From: Casuarina equisetifolia
Taxonomy: Eukaryota; Streptophyta; Magnoliopsida; Fagales; Casuarinaceae
NCBI GenBank assembly: GCA_028551475.1
Contig: CM052354.1
Coordinates: 22,529,258 to 22,593,257, forward strand
Reading direction: 5' to 3'
Length of the DNA stretch: 64,000 nt
Positions 11,901 through 25,652 of this stretch are shown here, piece after piece. The position numbers and the translations under genes are program-made. The notes under the pieces are model-generated. The model did no database searches and was not told where the DNA came from. It saw nothing but the letters and a program-made list of their open reading frames with translations. Numbering within the stretch: position 1 is the stretch's first letter; each line of letters begins with the position of its first letter.

Positions 11901-14900
11901 TCTCGTATCACCGGCGATTGCTTATGAAAGCTTTACTGCATGCTATATCCCTTGGAACTTATGCCCCGGGAAATACTGTACGTGTTTATGGCTCTGAGGA
12001 AAGTTTACCGTATTGCTTATGTGTAATTTTTAGAAGGGCCAAAGATTTTGGTGGTGGGGTGTTTTCACTTGCAGCAACTGTCATGAGTGATTTGATTCAC
12101 AAAGATCCCACTTGTTTTCCTGCCTTAGATGCAGCTGGTCTTCCTTCTGCCTTCTTGGATGCTATAATGGATGGGGTTCTCTGCTCTTCCGAAGCCATAA
12201 CATGCATACCTCAGTGTTTGGATGCTTTGTGCCTAAATAACAATGGCCTTCAGGCTGTTAGGGATCGCAATGCATTGATGTGCTTTGTGAAAATATTTAC
12301 TTCAAGAACATATTTGCGTGCACTTACGAGTGATACCCCAGTATCCTTGTCCAGTGGACTGGATGAGTTGATGCGCCATGCATCCTCATTGCGTGGGCCT
12401 GGAGTGGATATGTTGATTGAGATCTTGAATGGGATTTTGAGAATGGGATCTGGGGCTGATACATCTTGCTTGCCAACTGATCCTTTGGGCTCTTCGACTC
12501 CTGTGCCCATGGAAACTGATTGTGAAGAGAGGAACTTGGTTCTTTCAGATGATAGGGAAACATCCAAGATGGAAAATTCAGCGCAGACACCTGAGCCAGC
12601 TGCTGATTCCTCAACTGTTAATACTGAGTCATTCCTGATTGACTGTGTGAGCAATGCTGCTCGTCTTCTTGAAACAATTCTTCAGAATGCTGATACGTGT
12701 CGTATATTCGTAGAGAAGAAGGGGATTGAAGCTGTTCTGCGCTTGTTCACTTTGCCTTTAATGCCTCTTTCAGTCTCAGTTGGTCAGAGCATCTCTGTTG
12801 CATTTAAGAATTTCTCACCACAGCATTCTTCTTCTCTCGCTCGAGAGGTTTGTTCATTTCTGAGAGAACATCTGAAATCAACAAATGAACTGTTAGGTTC
12901 AGTTGGAGGGACTCAGCTTGCTATGGTTGAGTCCGCACTTCAAACAAGGGTTTTGAGACATCTTTCCAGTCTTGAAGGCATTCTGTCTCTTTCTAATTTT
13001 TTGTTGAAGGGGACTACTAGTGTGGTCTCAGAGCTTGGCAATGCAGATTCTGATGTATTGAAGGATCTTGGGTGCACTTACAGGGAAATAATATGGCAAA
13101 TCTCTCTGTGTAATGATTCCAAGGTGGATGAGAAGAGGAATGCCGATCAAGAACCTGAGAGTTCAGAGGCAGCTCCATCAAATGCTGTTGGAAGAGAGAG
13201 CGATGATGATGCAAATACTCCAGTGGTGAGATACATGAACCCTCTTTCTGTCAGGAATGGTTCTCAGTCCATGTGGGCTGGAGACCGGGACTTTCTGTCA
13301 GTAGTCCGTTCTGGAGATGGTCTGCATCGTCGTAGTAGACATGGATTAACACGCATAAGGGGAAGGACAGCTAGGCATGTGGAGGCTTTGAACCTTGATT
13401 CTGAAGTTCCACCAGAGACATCTTCTTCCCAGGATTTGAAAAAGAAAAGTCCTGATGTTCTGGTGTTGGAAATTCTTAACAAGCTTGCTTCAGTATTCCG
13501 CTCTTTCTTCACAGCTCTTGTCAAGGGGTTCACATCACCAAACCGTCGTAGAGTTGACTCAGGGTCACTGAGTTCAGCTTCTAAGACCCTTGGAAGTGGC
13601 CTGGCTAAGGTGTTTCTTGACGCCCTTAGTTTCTCAGGGTATTCTACTTCTGTGGGGCTTGACATGCCATTGTCAGTTAAATGTCGATATCTTGGAAAGG
13701 TGGTGGATGACATGGCATCAGTTACATTTGATAGCAGGCGACGCACTTGTTATACTGCAATGGTTAACAATTTCTATGTTCATGGTACCTTTAAGGAGCT
13801 AATGACAACGTTTGAAGCTACTAGTCAATTGTTGTGGACACTACCATACTCTATCCCCACATCAGGCATTGATCAAGAAAAGTCAGATGAAGGAAGCAAG
13901 TTGTCACACAGTATGTGGCTGCTTGATACATTACAGAGCTATTGCCGTGTGCTTGAGTATTTTGTTAATTCTTCTCTACTTCTATCTCCGACCTCTGCAT
14001 CCCAAATGCAGCTTCTTGTGCAGCCTGTAGCTGTTGGTCTTTCAATTGGGCTATTTCCTGTCCCAAGGGACCCAGAAGTATTTGTTCGTATGTTGCAGTC
14101 TCAGGTTCTTGATGTGATACTTCCTGTCTGGAACCACCCCATGTTTCCCAGTTGTAGTTTAGGTTTTGTTGCTTCCATTCTTTCACTTGTTACGCATGTG
14201 TACTCTGGGGTTGGAGATGTGAAGCGAAATCGGAATGGTGTTGTGGGGACTTCAAATCAGAGATTTGTGCCCCCACCTCCGGATGAAGCTACTATTGCCA
14301 CCATCGTTGAGATGGGTTTTACAAGGGCAAGGGCAGAAGAAGCACTGCGGAGAGTGGAAACAAATAGTGTTGAGATGGCCATGGAATGGTTGTTTAGTCA
14401 TGCAGAGGATCCCGTGCAAGAGGATGATGAACTAGCTCAGGCACTTGCTTTGTCACTGGGAAGTTCATCAGAAGCATCTAAAGTTGATTCTGTTGACAAG
14501 TCAATGGATGTCCTGACAGAAGATGGGCACATGAAAGCACCCCCTGTCGATGATATTCTTGCTTCGTCTGTGAAACTGTTTCAGAGCAGCGACACTATGG
14601 CATTTCCGCTGACAGACTTGTTTGTTACACTTTCCAACCGAAACAAAGGAGAAGACCGTCCAAAAGTGGTATCTTATCTTACTCAGCAGCTAAAGCTTTG
14701 CCCTCTGGATTTTTCAAAAGACACAAGTGCATTGAGTATGCTATCACATATCATAGCATTGCTTCTCTTTGAGGATGGAAATACACGGGAAATTGCTGCA
14801 GAGAATGGCATTGTATCTACAGCAATAGATATTTTAACCAACTTTAAGGCTAGAAATGAGTCAGGGAATGAACTTCTGGTCCCAAGGTGCATTAGTGCTT

Positions 14901-17900
14901 TGCTGCTTATCTTGGATAACATGTTGCAGTCCAGACCTAAAATTCCGTCTCAGAATGTGGAAGGAACTCCAGCAGGATCTCAGCTGGATTCATCCAGAGA
15001 TCATGTTACCTCTACGGATCTTGCATCAGTTCATGATGGAAAGCCAGCTTCAGATGCCGCTGAGAAAGAATCAGGTGTGCCATTTGAGAAAATATTGGGA
15101 AAGTTGACAGGCTATTTGACTGTTGAAGAGAGTCATAAGGTGCTCATAGTGGCTTGTGACTTGATAAAACAAAATGTGCCAGCAGTGATAATGCAGGCTC
15201 TTCTGCAATTATGTGCTCGCTTGACAAAAACACATTCACTGGCTTTGCAGTTCCTCGAAAATGGAGGTTTGGCTGCTCTTTTTAGTCTTCCAAGAAATTG
15301 CTTTTTCCCTGGATATGACACTGTTGCATCTGCTATTGTCCGGCATCTCCTGGAAGATCCTCACACACTGCAAACAGCTATGGAATTGGAGATAAGACAA
15401 ACTTTGAGTGGAAACAGCCCTGCTGGGCGTTCTGTCCGAACTTTTTTGACATCAATGGCTCCTGTCATCTCAAGGGATCCTTTGGTTTTCATGAAAGCTG
15501 CTGGTGCTGTTTGCCAACTGGAGACATCCGGAGGTAGGAACTCTGTTGTGCTAGCAAAGGAAAAAGAGAAGGAAAAGGAAAAATTAAAGCTCTCTGGTGT
15601 TGAAGCTGGTATATCTTCCACTGAAGGTGTTCGGATTTCTGAAAGTAAGGTTCATGATGGATCGGGTAAATGCTCTAAAGGCCACAAGAAGATTCCAGCT
15701 AATCTCACTCAAGTAATTGATCAACTTCTTGATATAGTGTTAAAATACCCTTCACCAAAAAGCCAAGAAGTTGGTGCAAGTAATTTATCTTCAATGGAGA
15801 TTGATGAACCTGCTACCAAGGTAAAGGGTAAATCAAAGGTTGATGAGACAATGAAATTGGAGTCAGAATCTGAAAGATCTGCAGGACTAGCTAAAGTGAC
15901 TTTTGTCCTTAAGTTGTTAAGTGATGTTCTGCTTATGTACGTACATGCTGTTGGGGTTATACTCAAACGGGATTTGGAAATGTGTCAACTCCGGGGATCT
16001 AATCCTGCAGATAGTCCTGGAAATAGTGGTGGAATACTTCATCATGTTTTACATCGGTTACTTCCACTCTCTACTGATAAATCTGCAGGACCTGATGAAT
16101 GGAAAGGCAAGTTGTCTGAAAAGGCTTCATGGTTTCTTGTTGTTCTATGTGGTCGTTCTGGTGAAGGCCGTAGGCGAGTAATTAATGAGCTTGTGAAAGC
16201 CTTACACTCATTTTCAAACTCAGAGAGCAATTCTGCCAAGGGTATCTTGTTGCCAGAGAAGAAGGTTTTTGCTTTTGTTGATTTGGCATATTCTATTTTG
16301 TTGAAAAATACATCCTCCAGCAACTTACCTGGTGGCTCTGGGTGTTCACCGGACATTGCAAAAAGCATGATAGATGGGGGAATGGTCCAATGCTTAACAA
16401 GCATTCTTCAAGTAATTGATTTGGACCATCCTGATGCACCTAAAATTGTGAATCTTATACTTAAGTCCTTGGAGAGTTTAACAAAGGCTGCCAATGCCAG
16501 TGAGCAAATTTTTAAATCTGATGGGATGACCAAGAAGAAATCCTTGGGGTTAAGTGGAAGACCCGATGACCAGGCAAATGCACCATCTGCTTCTCAGACT
16601 GTGGAGCATAATCTGACTACAAACAGACAGGAGGAAGTAAGAGATGCAGAGGAGAACCAACAGCAGGATCAAGGAAATTCTCAAAGTGGAGATAACCACA
16701 ATGCAAACACAAATGGACCTGGGGAGCAAGATATGAGAATAGAAGTGGAGGGGACATTGGCAACCAACCCAACTATGGAGTTGGGGATGGATTTCATGCG
16801 TGAGGAGATGGAAGAGGCAGGTGTTTTGCACAACACAGATCAAATTGAGATGAATTTTCGTGTTGAGAATAGGGGAGACGATGATATGGGCGATGAAGAT
16901 GATGATATGGGTGATGATGGCGAAGATGATGAGGATGATGATGAAGGGGAGGATGAGGATGAGGATATAGCAGAAGATGGTGGTGGCATGATGTCTCTTG
17001 CTGATACAGATGTGGAAGACCATGATGACACGGGCTTGGGTGATGAGTATAATGATGAGATGATTGATGAGGAGGATGATGATTTTCATGAAAATCGTGT
17101 CATAGAGGTAAGATGGCGGGAAGCCTTAGATGGTTTAGATCATTTGCAGGTATTTGGACAACCTGGCACCGCTGGTGGGCTGATTGATGTTGCAGCTGAA
17201 CCTTTTGAAGGAGTTAATGTGGATGACCTTTTTGGTCTCCGTAGGCCCTTAGGTTTTGAACGCCGCCGTCAGACAGGTCGGTCTTCCTTTGAGCGGTCGG
17301 TTGCAGAAGTAAATGGTTTTCAACATCCTCTCCTTTTAAGGCCATCCCAGTCAGGGGATCTGGCCTCAATGTGGTCATCAGGTGGGAATTCCAGAGACGT
17401 AGAAGCTCTGTCATCTGGCAGTTCTGATGCGGCAGCTCATTTCTATATGTTTGATGCTCCAGTTCCTCCATATGATCATGTTTTAAGGAGTCTCTTCGGT
17501 GACCGTTTGGTTGGTGCAGCACCCCCACCTTTGACTGATTATTCTGTAGGCATGGACTCCTTGCAGTTACCAGGACGAAGAGGGCCTGGTGATGGTCGGT
17601 GGACTGATGATGGTCAGCCACAAGCTGGTGCTCAAGCTGCTGCAATTGCACAGGCGGTGGAGGAGCAGTTCATTTCTCATTTGCGCAGTATTGCTCCTGC
17701 AAACAGTCCTACTGAAAGGCTGTCCCAGAATTCAGGAGTGCAAGAGAAACAACCAGATGCCATTCCATCCAATGATAGTCTGTTAGCAGCAGGGGGTGTT
17801 AACGTGGATGGTCAACAGGGTGAAGGCCAGCAGCAAGAGAATGGTGATGAAACCACACGACAAGAAGTTAATCCAATGGTCGAGAGTGTTAACTATGAGG

Positions 17901-20900
17901 AACAAGTTAATCCGGAGCCCACTCTTGAACATCCAGGGCAATGTTTACAGACACATGAACCTATGACAATCCAACCATTTTCACTGAACACTACACCAAA
18001 TGGGCATGATAGCATGGAAATTGGTGAAGGAAATGGCACCGCCAATGAGCAGCTTGGGACAATGCCTGAGTTTGTTCACCCGTCTTCAGAACTTCATGCT
18101 AGTCTACAACGTGATGGAGATTCTGAAGCACATGTAAGTCTCCATGACGTGCCAGTTCAGGCCACTGGTTGTGATGGATCTTCAGGAGAAGATGAACAGG
18201 GAAGCAATCTAGGCCTGGCAGTTGCTGCATTGCAGACTCCTAATCTAGATGATTTTCATGCTGCTTCTGTTCGTGCAAGTGTTGATGTTGATATGAATAG
18301 CACTGATGCTGAAGAAAATCAACCTGAGCAACCTGTGCCTGCCTCAGAGTGTGGCACAGATGAGCCGTCAAGACAAAACACAGTGGTTGCTCTGGACACT
18401 GATCAGGCTGAGGAAACTAGTATGAATAACGAGGTGCCTGGTGCTAATGCTATTGATCCCACCTTCTTGGAAGCGTTACCTGAAGATCTCAGGGCAGAAG
18501 TACTAGCTTCCCAGCAAGCTCAATCTGTTCAAGCTCCTACTTATGCCCCACCTTCAGCTGAAGATATTGATCCAGAGTTTTTAGCTGCTCTTCCTCCGGA
18601 TATTCAAGCAGAAGTTCTGGCCCAACAAAGAGCTCAGAGGGTTGCACAGCAGGCTGAAGGACAACCCGTTGATATGGATAATGCTTCAATAATTGCTACA
18701 TTTCCTGCTGATTTGCGTGAAGAGGTCTATCTTCAATTTTCCTTTGCGTTTTACACACGGTGTTTCGATTACTGTTTGTCCTTTAATGCAATGCTTATAA
18801 TGCATCTCTTTTGCTTATGTTTCAGGTACTTCTGACTTCATCAGAAGCAGTTCTCTCTGCATTGCCCTCTCCATTACTAGCTGAAGCACAAATGCTAAGG
18901 GACCGAGCAATGAGCCATTATCAGGCTCGCAGCCTTTTTGCTGGTAGCCACAGGCTGAATAATCGGAGGAATGGGTTGGGTTTTGACAGGCAGACAGTGA
19001 TGGACAGGGGTGTTGGAGTTACAATAGGCCGAAGGACAGCCTCCACTATTGCAGATAGCATGAAGGTAAAGGAAATTGAAGGTGAGCCACTTTTGGACTC
19101 AAATGCGTTGAAGGCTTTGGTTCGGCTGCTGCGGTTAGCTCAGGTAATGCAATGTTCCATCCTGTGTTCATTTAGCTTAATATTTATGTTCTCATTATCA
19201 GTTAACCTACCAGTGAGTTCCTACCCCCCTTCTCTCTCCAAATAAAAAAAAAAAAAAAAAAACACCCCCACAACACAACACATGTGCGTGCCCACACACA
19301 AAAAAAAAAAAAGGAAAAAAGAAAAAAATGAAAGAGGTGCAGTGTATGACAGTTGAAAATAAATATTTTCTTCTTTACAAAGGAATCAACAGTGTCTGTT
19401 GAACATATATGCTGTGAATTATGAGAATTTTTTGTTTTTAGATTGGACTCTAAACTAATGATTTGGATTTTGTTAATCAACTCTAATCCTGGAGAAATCT
19501 GAAGGAAATACTGTTGGGAAAAAAGCTCAAAATTGCTCTACAACCCAGACTGCCTATATTTGTAATTTTTATGAGAAGTTTCATTATTTTTGGAGATTCT
19601 ATTTTAGACTTGAGCCCAACTAAATGTGGTACTGCAGTATCTTGTCAATGATGTGTGTATGTGCATGTGCGCATCTACTGTATTATGATGTCTGGCTAAT
19701 TGTCTTCTTTATGTGGTTAGCCCCTCGGCAAAGGCCTCTTGCAGAGACTATTGTTTAACCTATGTGCACATAGCGTTACAAGGGCAATTTTAGTACGTCT
19801 TTTGCTTGATATGATTAAGCCTGAGGCTGAAGGATCAGTTAGTGGATTAGCAACAATTAACTCCCAGAGGCTGTATGGTTGTCAGTCCAATGTTGTTTAT
19901 GGTCGATCCCAATTGTTGGATGGTAAGACTTTCTATCTGATATCTCCATAACAATGCTTCACTTTTGTGTTTATATATTTATTTTACTTCTTATTGCTGA
20001 TGCTATCCCAATTTTGCCCCTAAACAGGTCTTCCTCCACTGGTCTTGCGCCGAACTTTTGAGATTTTGACATTTTTGGCTACTAATCACTCTGCTGTTGC
20101 CAATATGTTATTCTACTTTGATCCCTTAATGGTCCCAGAGAATCTAAGTCCAGTAGGTATGGAGAGCAAGAAGGAAAAGGGGAAAGAGAAAATTGCGGAA
20201 GGAGGATTTGCATCAGAACCTTTGGGAAACTCTCTGGATGGTGATGTTCCATTGATACTGTTTCTGAAGCTTTTGAATCAACCGCTTTTTCTACGCAGCA
20301 CTGCACACCTTGAGCAGGTAGATCTATATTTTATAATAGCATAGGCAACAATCTCTCTTTCTAGTTATAGTTTATTATAAAAGCTTGTTTTGGTTGTCTT
20401 GTAATTATAAAATCTAGTTACCTGATACAGCTTGTTTTGTGCTTAAATATATATTTTTCTATTGCTACAGGTCATGAATCTTCTTCAAGTAGTTGTTTAC
20501 ACTGCTGCTTCGAATTTAGAGTACCAGCCGCAGTCTGAACCAGCAATAGTGAATCCCCAGGATTTGTCAGTTGATGAAGCTTCTGCTGATGTCCAAAAAG
20601 ATACTCCAACAGAACCAGAGTCTAAGCAAGAGGATAAATGTGCCTCTGCTGAGTCAGCCACTTCAGATGGAAAGAGGAGCACCGATATGTACAATATCAT
20701 CTTACGACTGCCTCAATCAGAACTTCGCAATCTGTGCAGCATTCTTGGCCGTGAGGGGTACTTTCAATGCTCTCCTTTCTTTCTTTTGTTGCCTTCCTTT
20801 TGTCTTGTTTCAGATAAATGAGTGACTAACCTCTTCCATTCAACTTATTTAGGCTTTCAGATAAAGTTTACATGCTTGCCAGTGAGGTCCTGAAGAAGTT

Positions 20901-23818
20901 GGCCTCAGTTGTTGCACCCCATCGAAAGTTCTTTACTTCAGAGCTTTCTGAATTAGCCCATGGATTGAGCAGCTCGGCCATCAATGAGCTTGTCACTCTG
21001 GGGAAAACACATATGCTGGGTTTAAGTGCTGGTTCCATGGCTGGTGCAGCTATCCTACGGGTACTCCAAGCACTTAGTAGTCTCACCTCATCTAGCATTA
21101 ATGACAGTGCAGGACTCGAGGGTGATGGGGATCAGGAGCAAGCTACAATGAAAAAGCTGCATGTTGCACTTGAGCCATTGTGGCAAGAGTTGAGTGATTG
21201 TATTAGTGTGACTGAGACACAACTGGGTCAAAGCGCTTCCCATTCTTTGTCAAATATGAATGCCGGGGAGCATATTCAGGGGGCCTCTTCCTCATCTCCT
21301 CTTCCTCCTGGAACCCAGAGACTCTTGCCCTTCATTGAGGCTTTCTTTGTTTTGAGTGAAAAGCTACAAGCAAACCAGTCTGTTGTGCAACAGGATCATG
21401 CCAACATAAATGTGAGAGAAGTCAACGAAGCAGCTGGGAGTTCAGCCTCTTTAACCAGCAAGTGCAGTGTGGATTATCAGAAGAAGCTCGATGGTGCTAT
21501 CACATTTACAAGGTTTGCTGAGAAGCATCGCCGACTTTTGAATGCTTTTGTTAGACAGAATCCAGGTTTATTGGAAAAATCACTTTCAATGCTGCTGAAG
21601 GCACCAAGGCTGATTGATTTTGATAATAAACGAGCATATTTCCGTTCAAGAATCAGGCAGCAGCATGAGCAGCACCTATCAGGCCCATTGCGGATAAGTG
21701 TGCGCAGGGCCTATGTTTTGGAGGACTCTTACAATCAGTTGCGGATGCGTCCCACTCAGGATCTAAAGGGACGGTTGAATGTGCAATTTCAGGGTGAAGA
21801 GGGTATTGATGCTGGAGGTTTGACGAGAGAATGGTATCAATTACTCTCGCGGGTTATATTTGACAAGGGGGCGTTGCTTTTCACTACTGTGGGAAACAAT
21901 GCAACATTCCAGCCAAACCCCAATTCTGTCTACCAAACAGAACATCTTTCGTACTTTAAGTTTGTGGGCCGAGTGGTAATTTATTTGCACCTTTGATCAC
22001 CAGTTTTGATATTGGTTTTATATTCTGAATTTTCTGTTATACATATTCTCTTTGAATTATAGTCCAAATGTTTTTGACGTCTTTCTTTAAACTGTTGTGC
22101 AGGTGGCAAAGGCGTTGTTTGATGGTCAACTGTTAGATGTTTATTTTACGCGATCATTCTACAAGCACATACTTGGTGCCAAGGTGACTTACCATGATAT
22201 AGAAGCAGTTGATCCTGATTACTACAAGAATTTGAAGTGGATGTTGGAGGTCAGTAGACTTATTATACTTAAAATCTGGTTTCTTATGTTTTATCTTTTG
22301 ACTTTTTGCTATGGCTATTGTTCTGTAAGAAATGCTACTTTTCATCTCATTAACTATATCTGACCTCTCTCAGAATGATGTGAACGACATTCTTGACCTG
22401 ACATTCAGCATGGATGCGGATGAGGAAAAGCATATCCTTTATGGCAAAAATGAGGTATGGAAATTACAAAATACCATCTGCCTCGTAAATGGTATTTGGG
22501 TATTCTTCGAGCTGTTTTGCTTTTGTAGAGTCTTCTGAACTTTCATTCTGATCTTCGAAAGACATGGATAATTTTCTGAAGATTAGTTCATGCTGTCAGG
22601 CTTACATATTTGCTTGGTTTGGTTTCTTTTCTTGACAAGGTTACTGATTATGAGCTTAAACCTGGAGGAAGAAATATAAGGGTTACAGAAGAAACGAAGC
22701 ATGAGTATGTTGACCTCGTTGCTGGACATATCCTGACAAATGCCATCCGTCCTCAAATTAACTCCTTTTTAGAAGGCTTCAATGAATTGGTACCCCGAGA
22801 ACTTATCTCTATTTTCAATGATAAGGAGCTTGAGCTACTTATAAGTGGACTTCCAGAAATTGATTGTAAGTTTGGCTTTCCTATGTGGTCATTGGATTTT
22901 TGTGATGTGGTTTATGTTTAATAGTATGTGATTGTGTAATTGCCTTTCCAGTGGAGGACTTGAAGGCCAACACAGAGTATACTGGCTACACAGCAGCATC
23001 TAACGTTATTCAATGGTTTTGGGAGGTTGTTAAGGCTTTCAACAAGGAAGATATGGCAAGGCTGCTGCAATTTGTCACTGGAACATCTAAGGTAACGTTC
23101 ATGATTTGATGTATGTGGCTGTATTATCAGTGTGTGTGTTGTTTGCCGTAGTTATCATTTGTTAAGATGTGATGCTGTGCTAAACATATGTTCTTTTGCC
23201 ATCCTATGACCAGTCTTTTGCATTTTTTTCTTTTTTCAATTTTAAACCGTTGATCATCCTTTTCTGTAGAACCTGACTTGACAATGTTAATTCAGTTCAA
23301 TGGCAAGGGTGGAAGTCTGAATATTTCAATGGGTCCAATTTCTCTTTGAATAGGAACTGTCTCGCTGTTGACATGATTTATTATCCTATTCCTATATCTG
23401 GAATGCATTATGGAATATATCCTTTCGAACTGGTTTTGTGTTTCTGTGTTGGTGTATTAATTATGAAATGTATGTTTAAGCCACATTTTTATGATACTTC
23501 AGGTTCCTTTGGAGGGTTTTAAGGCATTGCAAGGAATTTCTGGCCCACAAAGGTTTCAGATTCACAAGGCTTATGGAGCTCCTGACCGTCTGCCCTCGGC
23601 TCATACATGGTCTGTGTAAAATAATTGAAATTATTTTTCGCAGCTAGATAACTACTTGGTATCCAAGTGTTAGAACTAAAACTTACTAATATAAATTCAC
23701 CCATTCTGTTTGCAGCTTTAATCAGCTTGACCTTCCTGAGTATACCACAAAGGAACAGCTTCAAGAACGCCTGTTGCTTGCTATTCACGAAGCCAATGAA
23801 GGGTTTGGCTTTGGTTGA
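8967..23818 (+). CDS. UPL1: Giant HECT-type E3 ubiquitin ligase (UPL1/UPL2 class), 3783 aa
   Basis: Fifteen coding exons: 8967-8999, 10191-10286, 10367-10573, 10733-18724, 18826-19143, 19721-19922, 20028-20317, 20471-20757, 20853-21975, 22103-22249, 22374-22454, 22640-22865, 22952-23091, 23503-23609 and 23716-23818. Length is close to the roughly 3.7 kb-residue Arabidopsis UPL1 and UPL2, and the start [11 protein letters not shown] matches theirs. In order: armadillo-like DUF908/DUF913 region (about 100-800), UBA (about 1297-1338, with [17 protein letters not shown]), a UIM (about 1343-1360, [14 protein letters not shown]), a Glu/Asp-rich tract (about 2160-2233), three ubiquitin-binding LPxDLxxEVL motifs (about 2694, 2732 and 2769), and the C-terminal HECT domain (about 3420-3783). 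The catalytic Cys is residue 3750 in HTCFNQLDLP. It should accept ubiquitin from an E2 as a thioester and pass it to substrates or chains. I cannot separate UPL1 from UPL2. Confidence 0.95.
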
Positions 23819-25652
23819 TATACGTCTAATGTGATATTGTCACCCCAGCTGTGCCTGCAATCTGCCATTGAAGTTGCCATGTATATGTAAGTTAGATATC
23901 CTTTTCCATCGTATTTGCTTCCATAAATTTCTTATAGGAGCATTTGCTGTACTGCCCCTAAAACTGTTTATTCAATCTTTTTGGTATAAAAGTAAGGTGG
24001 GTTTTCTACAGAATCCCAAGCTTTTCAGGAATTGGACGTTGAATTCGTAGAGAATATATCAGGACAACAATTTTATTTCAATATAATTTTAGTTTCGGAA
24101 GTATGGAAGTACACTTATTACTACATCAGGGCTCTTATTTGCGATTTCTTATTGCGGTGCAGATTAGGGAGACTGCTCCAGGTCGACAAAATATATGAGG
24201 GAGCTGGAGGCCCAGGACTATCATGGAAACATTATTTCTTTTTTAATCTCATTGAGGCTGGCAATCAGTTCTTCTATTAATCCAGCAGATGATAATTATG
24301 CTTTTGAGGAATGGTAGGGTGGTCCGTAAGAATTGGGTAGGAAATGTTATTCTTTGGATTCTTGCCATGCCAAGGAGTACTAGGGGAAATGTACAAAAAT
24401 GCTGGACACATACTTGATTGTTCATAGTAGGTTCTTTTTTGTATCTAGGTTATTTAGCAATGAGCCAGGTATAAAATTGGTTTCTGTAAGCACATAGCAG
24501 GTTATGTATATTTAATGAAGTCAATTGTAAACAAGCTCCTCTTTTCCCATGCTTTACTTGAATGGTTAATCAAAATTTCTCGACTAATTAGCTTGTCGCA
24601 GGTTAAATTCATCTAAAGATTACGGAGACATGTAAATTCAGAGCGCTTCGACTCCTTTTCCCATCTACGAAAGCCTTTGTACTTTTCTCACTTTGTTGTA
24701 TATTGATTGATTGGCATTTTTGGTGAATAGTTCAAATGATCAGTATTCAAATCCTACATAGTCGTCCTCTGATCTCCAAAAACTTGTAACTCACCGGGTG
24801 GTGATGTGAAGGCATCCAATAAGATATGATACTCACTCCAAGTTATCATGTAGAGTTTAAAAGGGGGTCTTAATACTAAAACGATTTAGACAAGCATCAC
24901 ATATCTTTACAAGGTTAATATCTTGCTCACAAGCCTGTTTTTTATATGAAGCTGTTCTCTCCAACAACCCGTTTTAAGGGGTGGAGGAGTGAATTCTAAA
25001 ATTATATCAATGTCTTTGTGAGACTTTATTTATTTATTTATTTATTTTTAATGCATGCAACTGGGGAGGGGACTCGAACCCACCTATGAGATCGACACTA
25101 AGTCAAGGTTTGTGAGACATTTGCTCATTTTAACTCAATGTTTAGTTTAGAGAATACCACTAAATCAGATATTTACTTATTTTAACTTACTATTTTAGAA
25201 AATTATTTTCCACTTCGCCATTTAGTTTAGGTAATGATACCCATGACCCACTTCGCCCTAACCTATACACGGCCTCGAGGATGGCCAGAGCGGCTACCCT
25301 AATTCCCTCATCCTCTAAACCCTTCGAAACAGCATCCGACGCTGGGTGACTAGTTTCCAGTATGTGCAAACAACTTAAGGTAATGAAATGGAAGGAAGCT
25401 GGTGGATAATAGACCTACGATTTACCTCGCCACTCGTGCTCATGCTAGGCCAGGCTTTTTCGTTTCCTTTCTTGACTGCGCTGTTTGGGTTGGGTGCTCG
25501 CATTTGTATTTCTTCATTGGGCCAGCTGATTGCATATCGTATAGGCCCGAAGTGGGAACCAGCGAAATTCTTCGGGCATATTTCATTTTTGGTTCTTCCT
25601 AGATGGTTGTTCCTGAGGGCTATGGCAATGCTGAGAAACCGGGGAGACACTG
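23819..25652. other. UPL 3' UTR and intergenic region
   Basis: The 3' UTR of the UPL gene should occupy the first several hundred bases. There is a (TTTA)n run at about 25026-25047, followed by a short GC-richer piece (about 25055-25110). From about 25240 the sequence is the upstream region of the PPR gene. Two overlapping open frames at 25388-25684 and 25402-25602 have no recognisable family pattern. Confidence 0.55.

Noticed and set aside
13264-13746. Minus-strand open frame of 160 codons inside the UPL exon
   Set aside because: Antisense shadow of conserved UPL coding sequence; no independent support.
16550-17089. Long minus-strand open frame (179 codons) opposite the UPL gene
   Set aside because: It is the shadow of the Glu/Asp-rich repeat on the plus strand; GAT/GAG codons read backwards give Ile/Leu/His/Ser-rich nonsense with no family similarity.
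19241-19320. Long A runs suggesting a retroposed poly-A tail
   Set aside because: Lies within a UPL intron without target-site duplications or an adjacent element body; simple homopolymer expansion is enough.
25055-25110. GGACTCGAACCCACC motif, resembling the T-arm of a tRNA gene on the opposite strand
   Set aside because: No acceptor stem, anticodon arm or full cloverleaf could be formed around it; it looks like a chance or repeat-derived motif.
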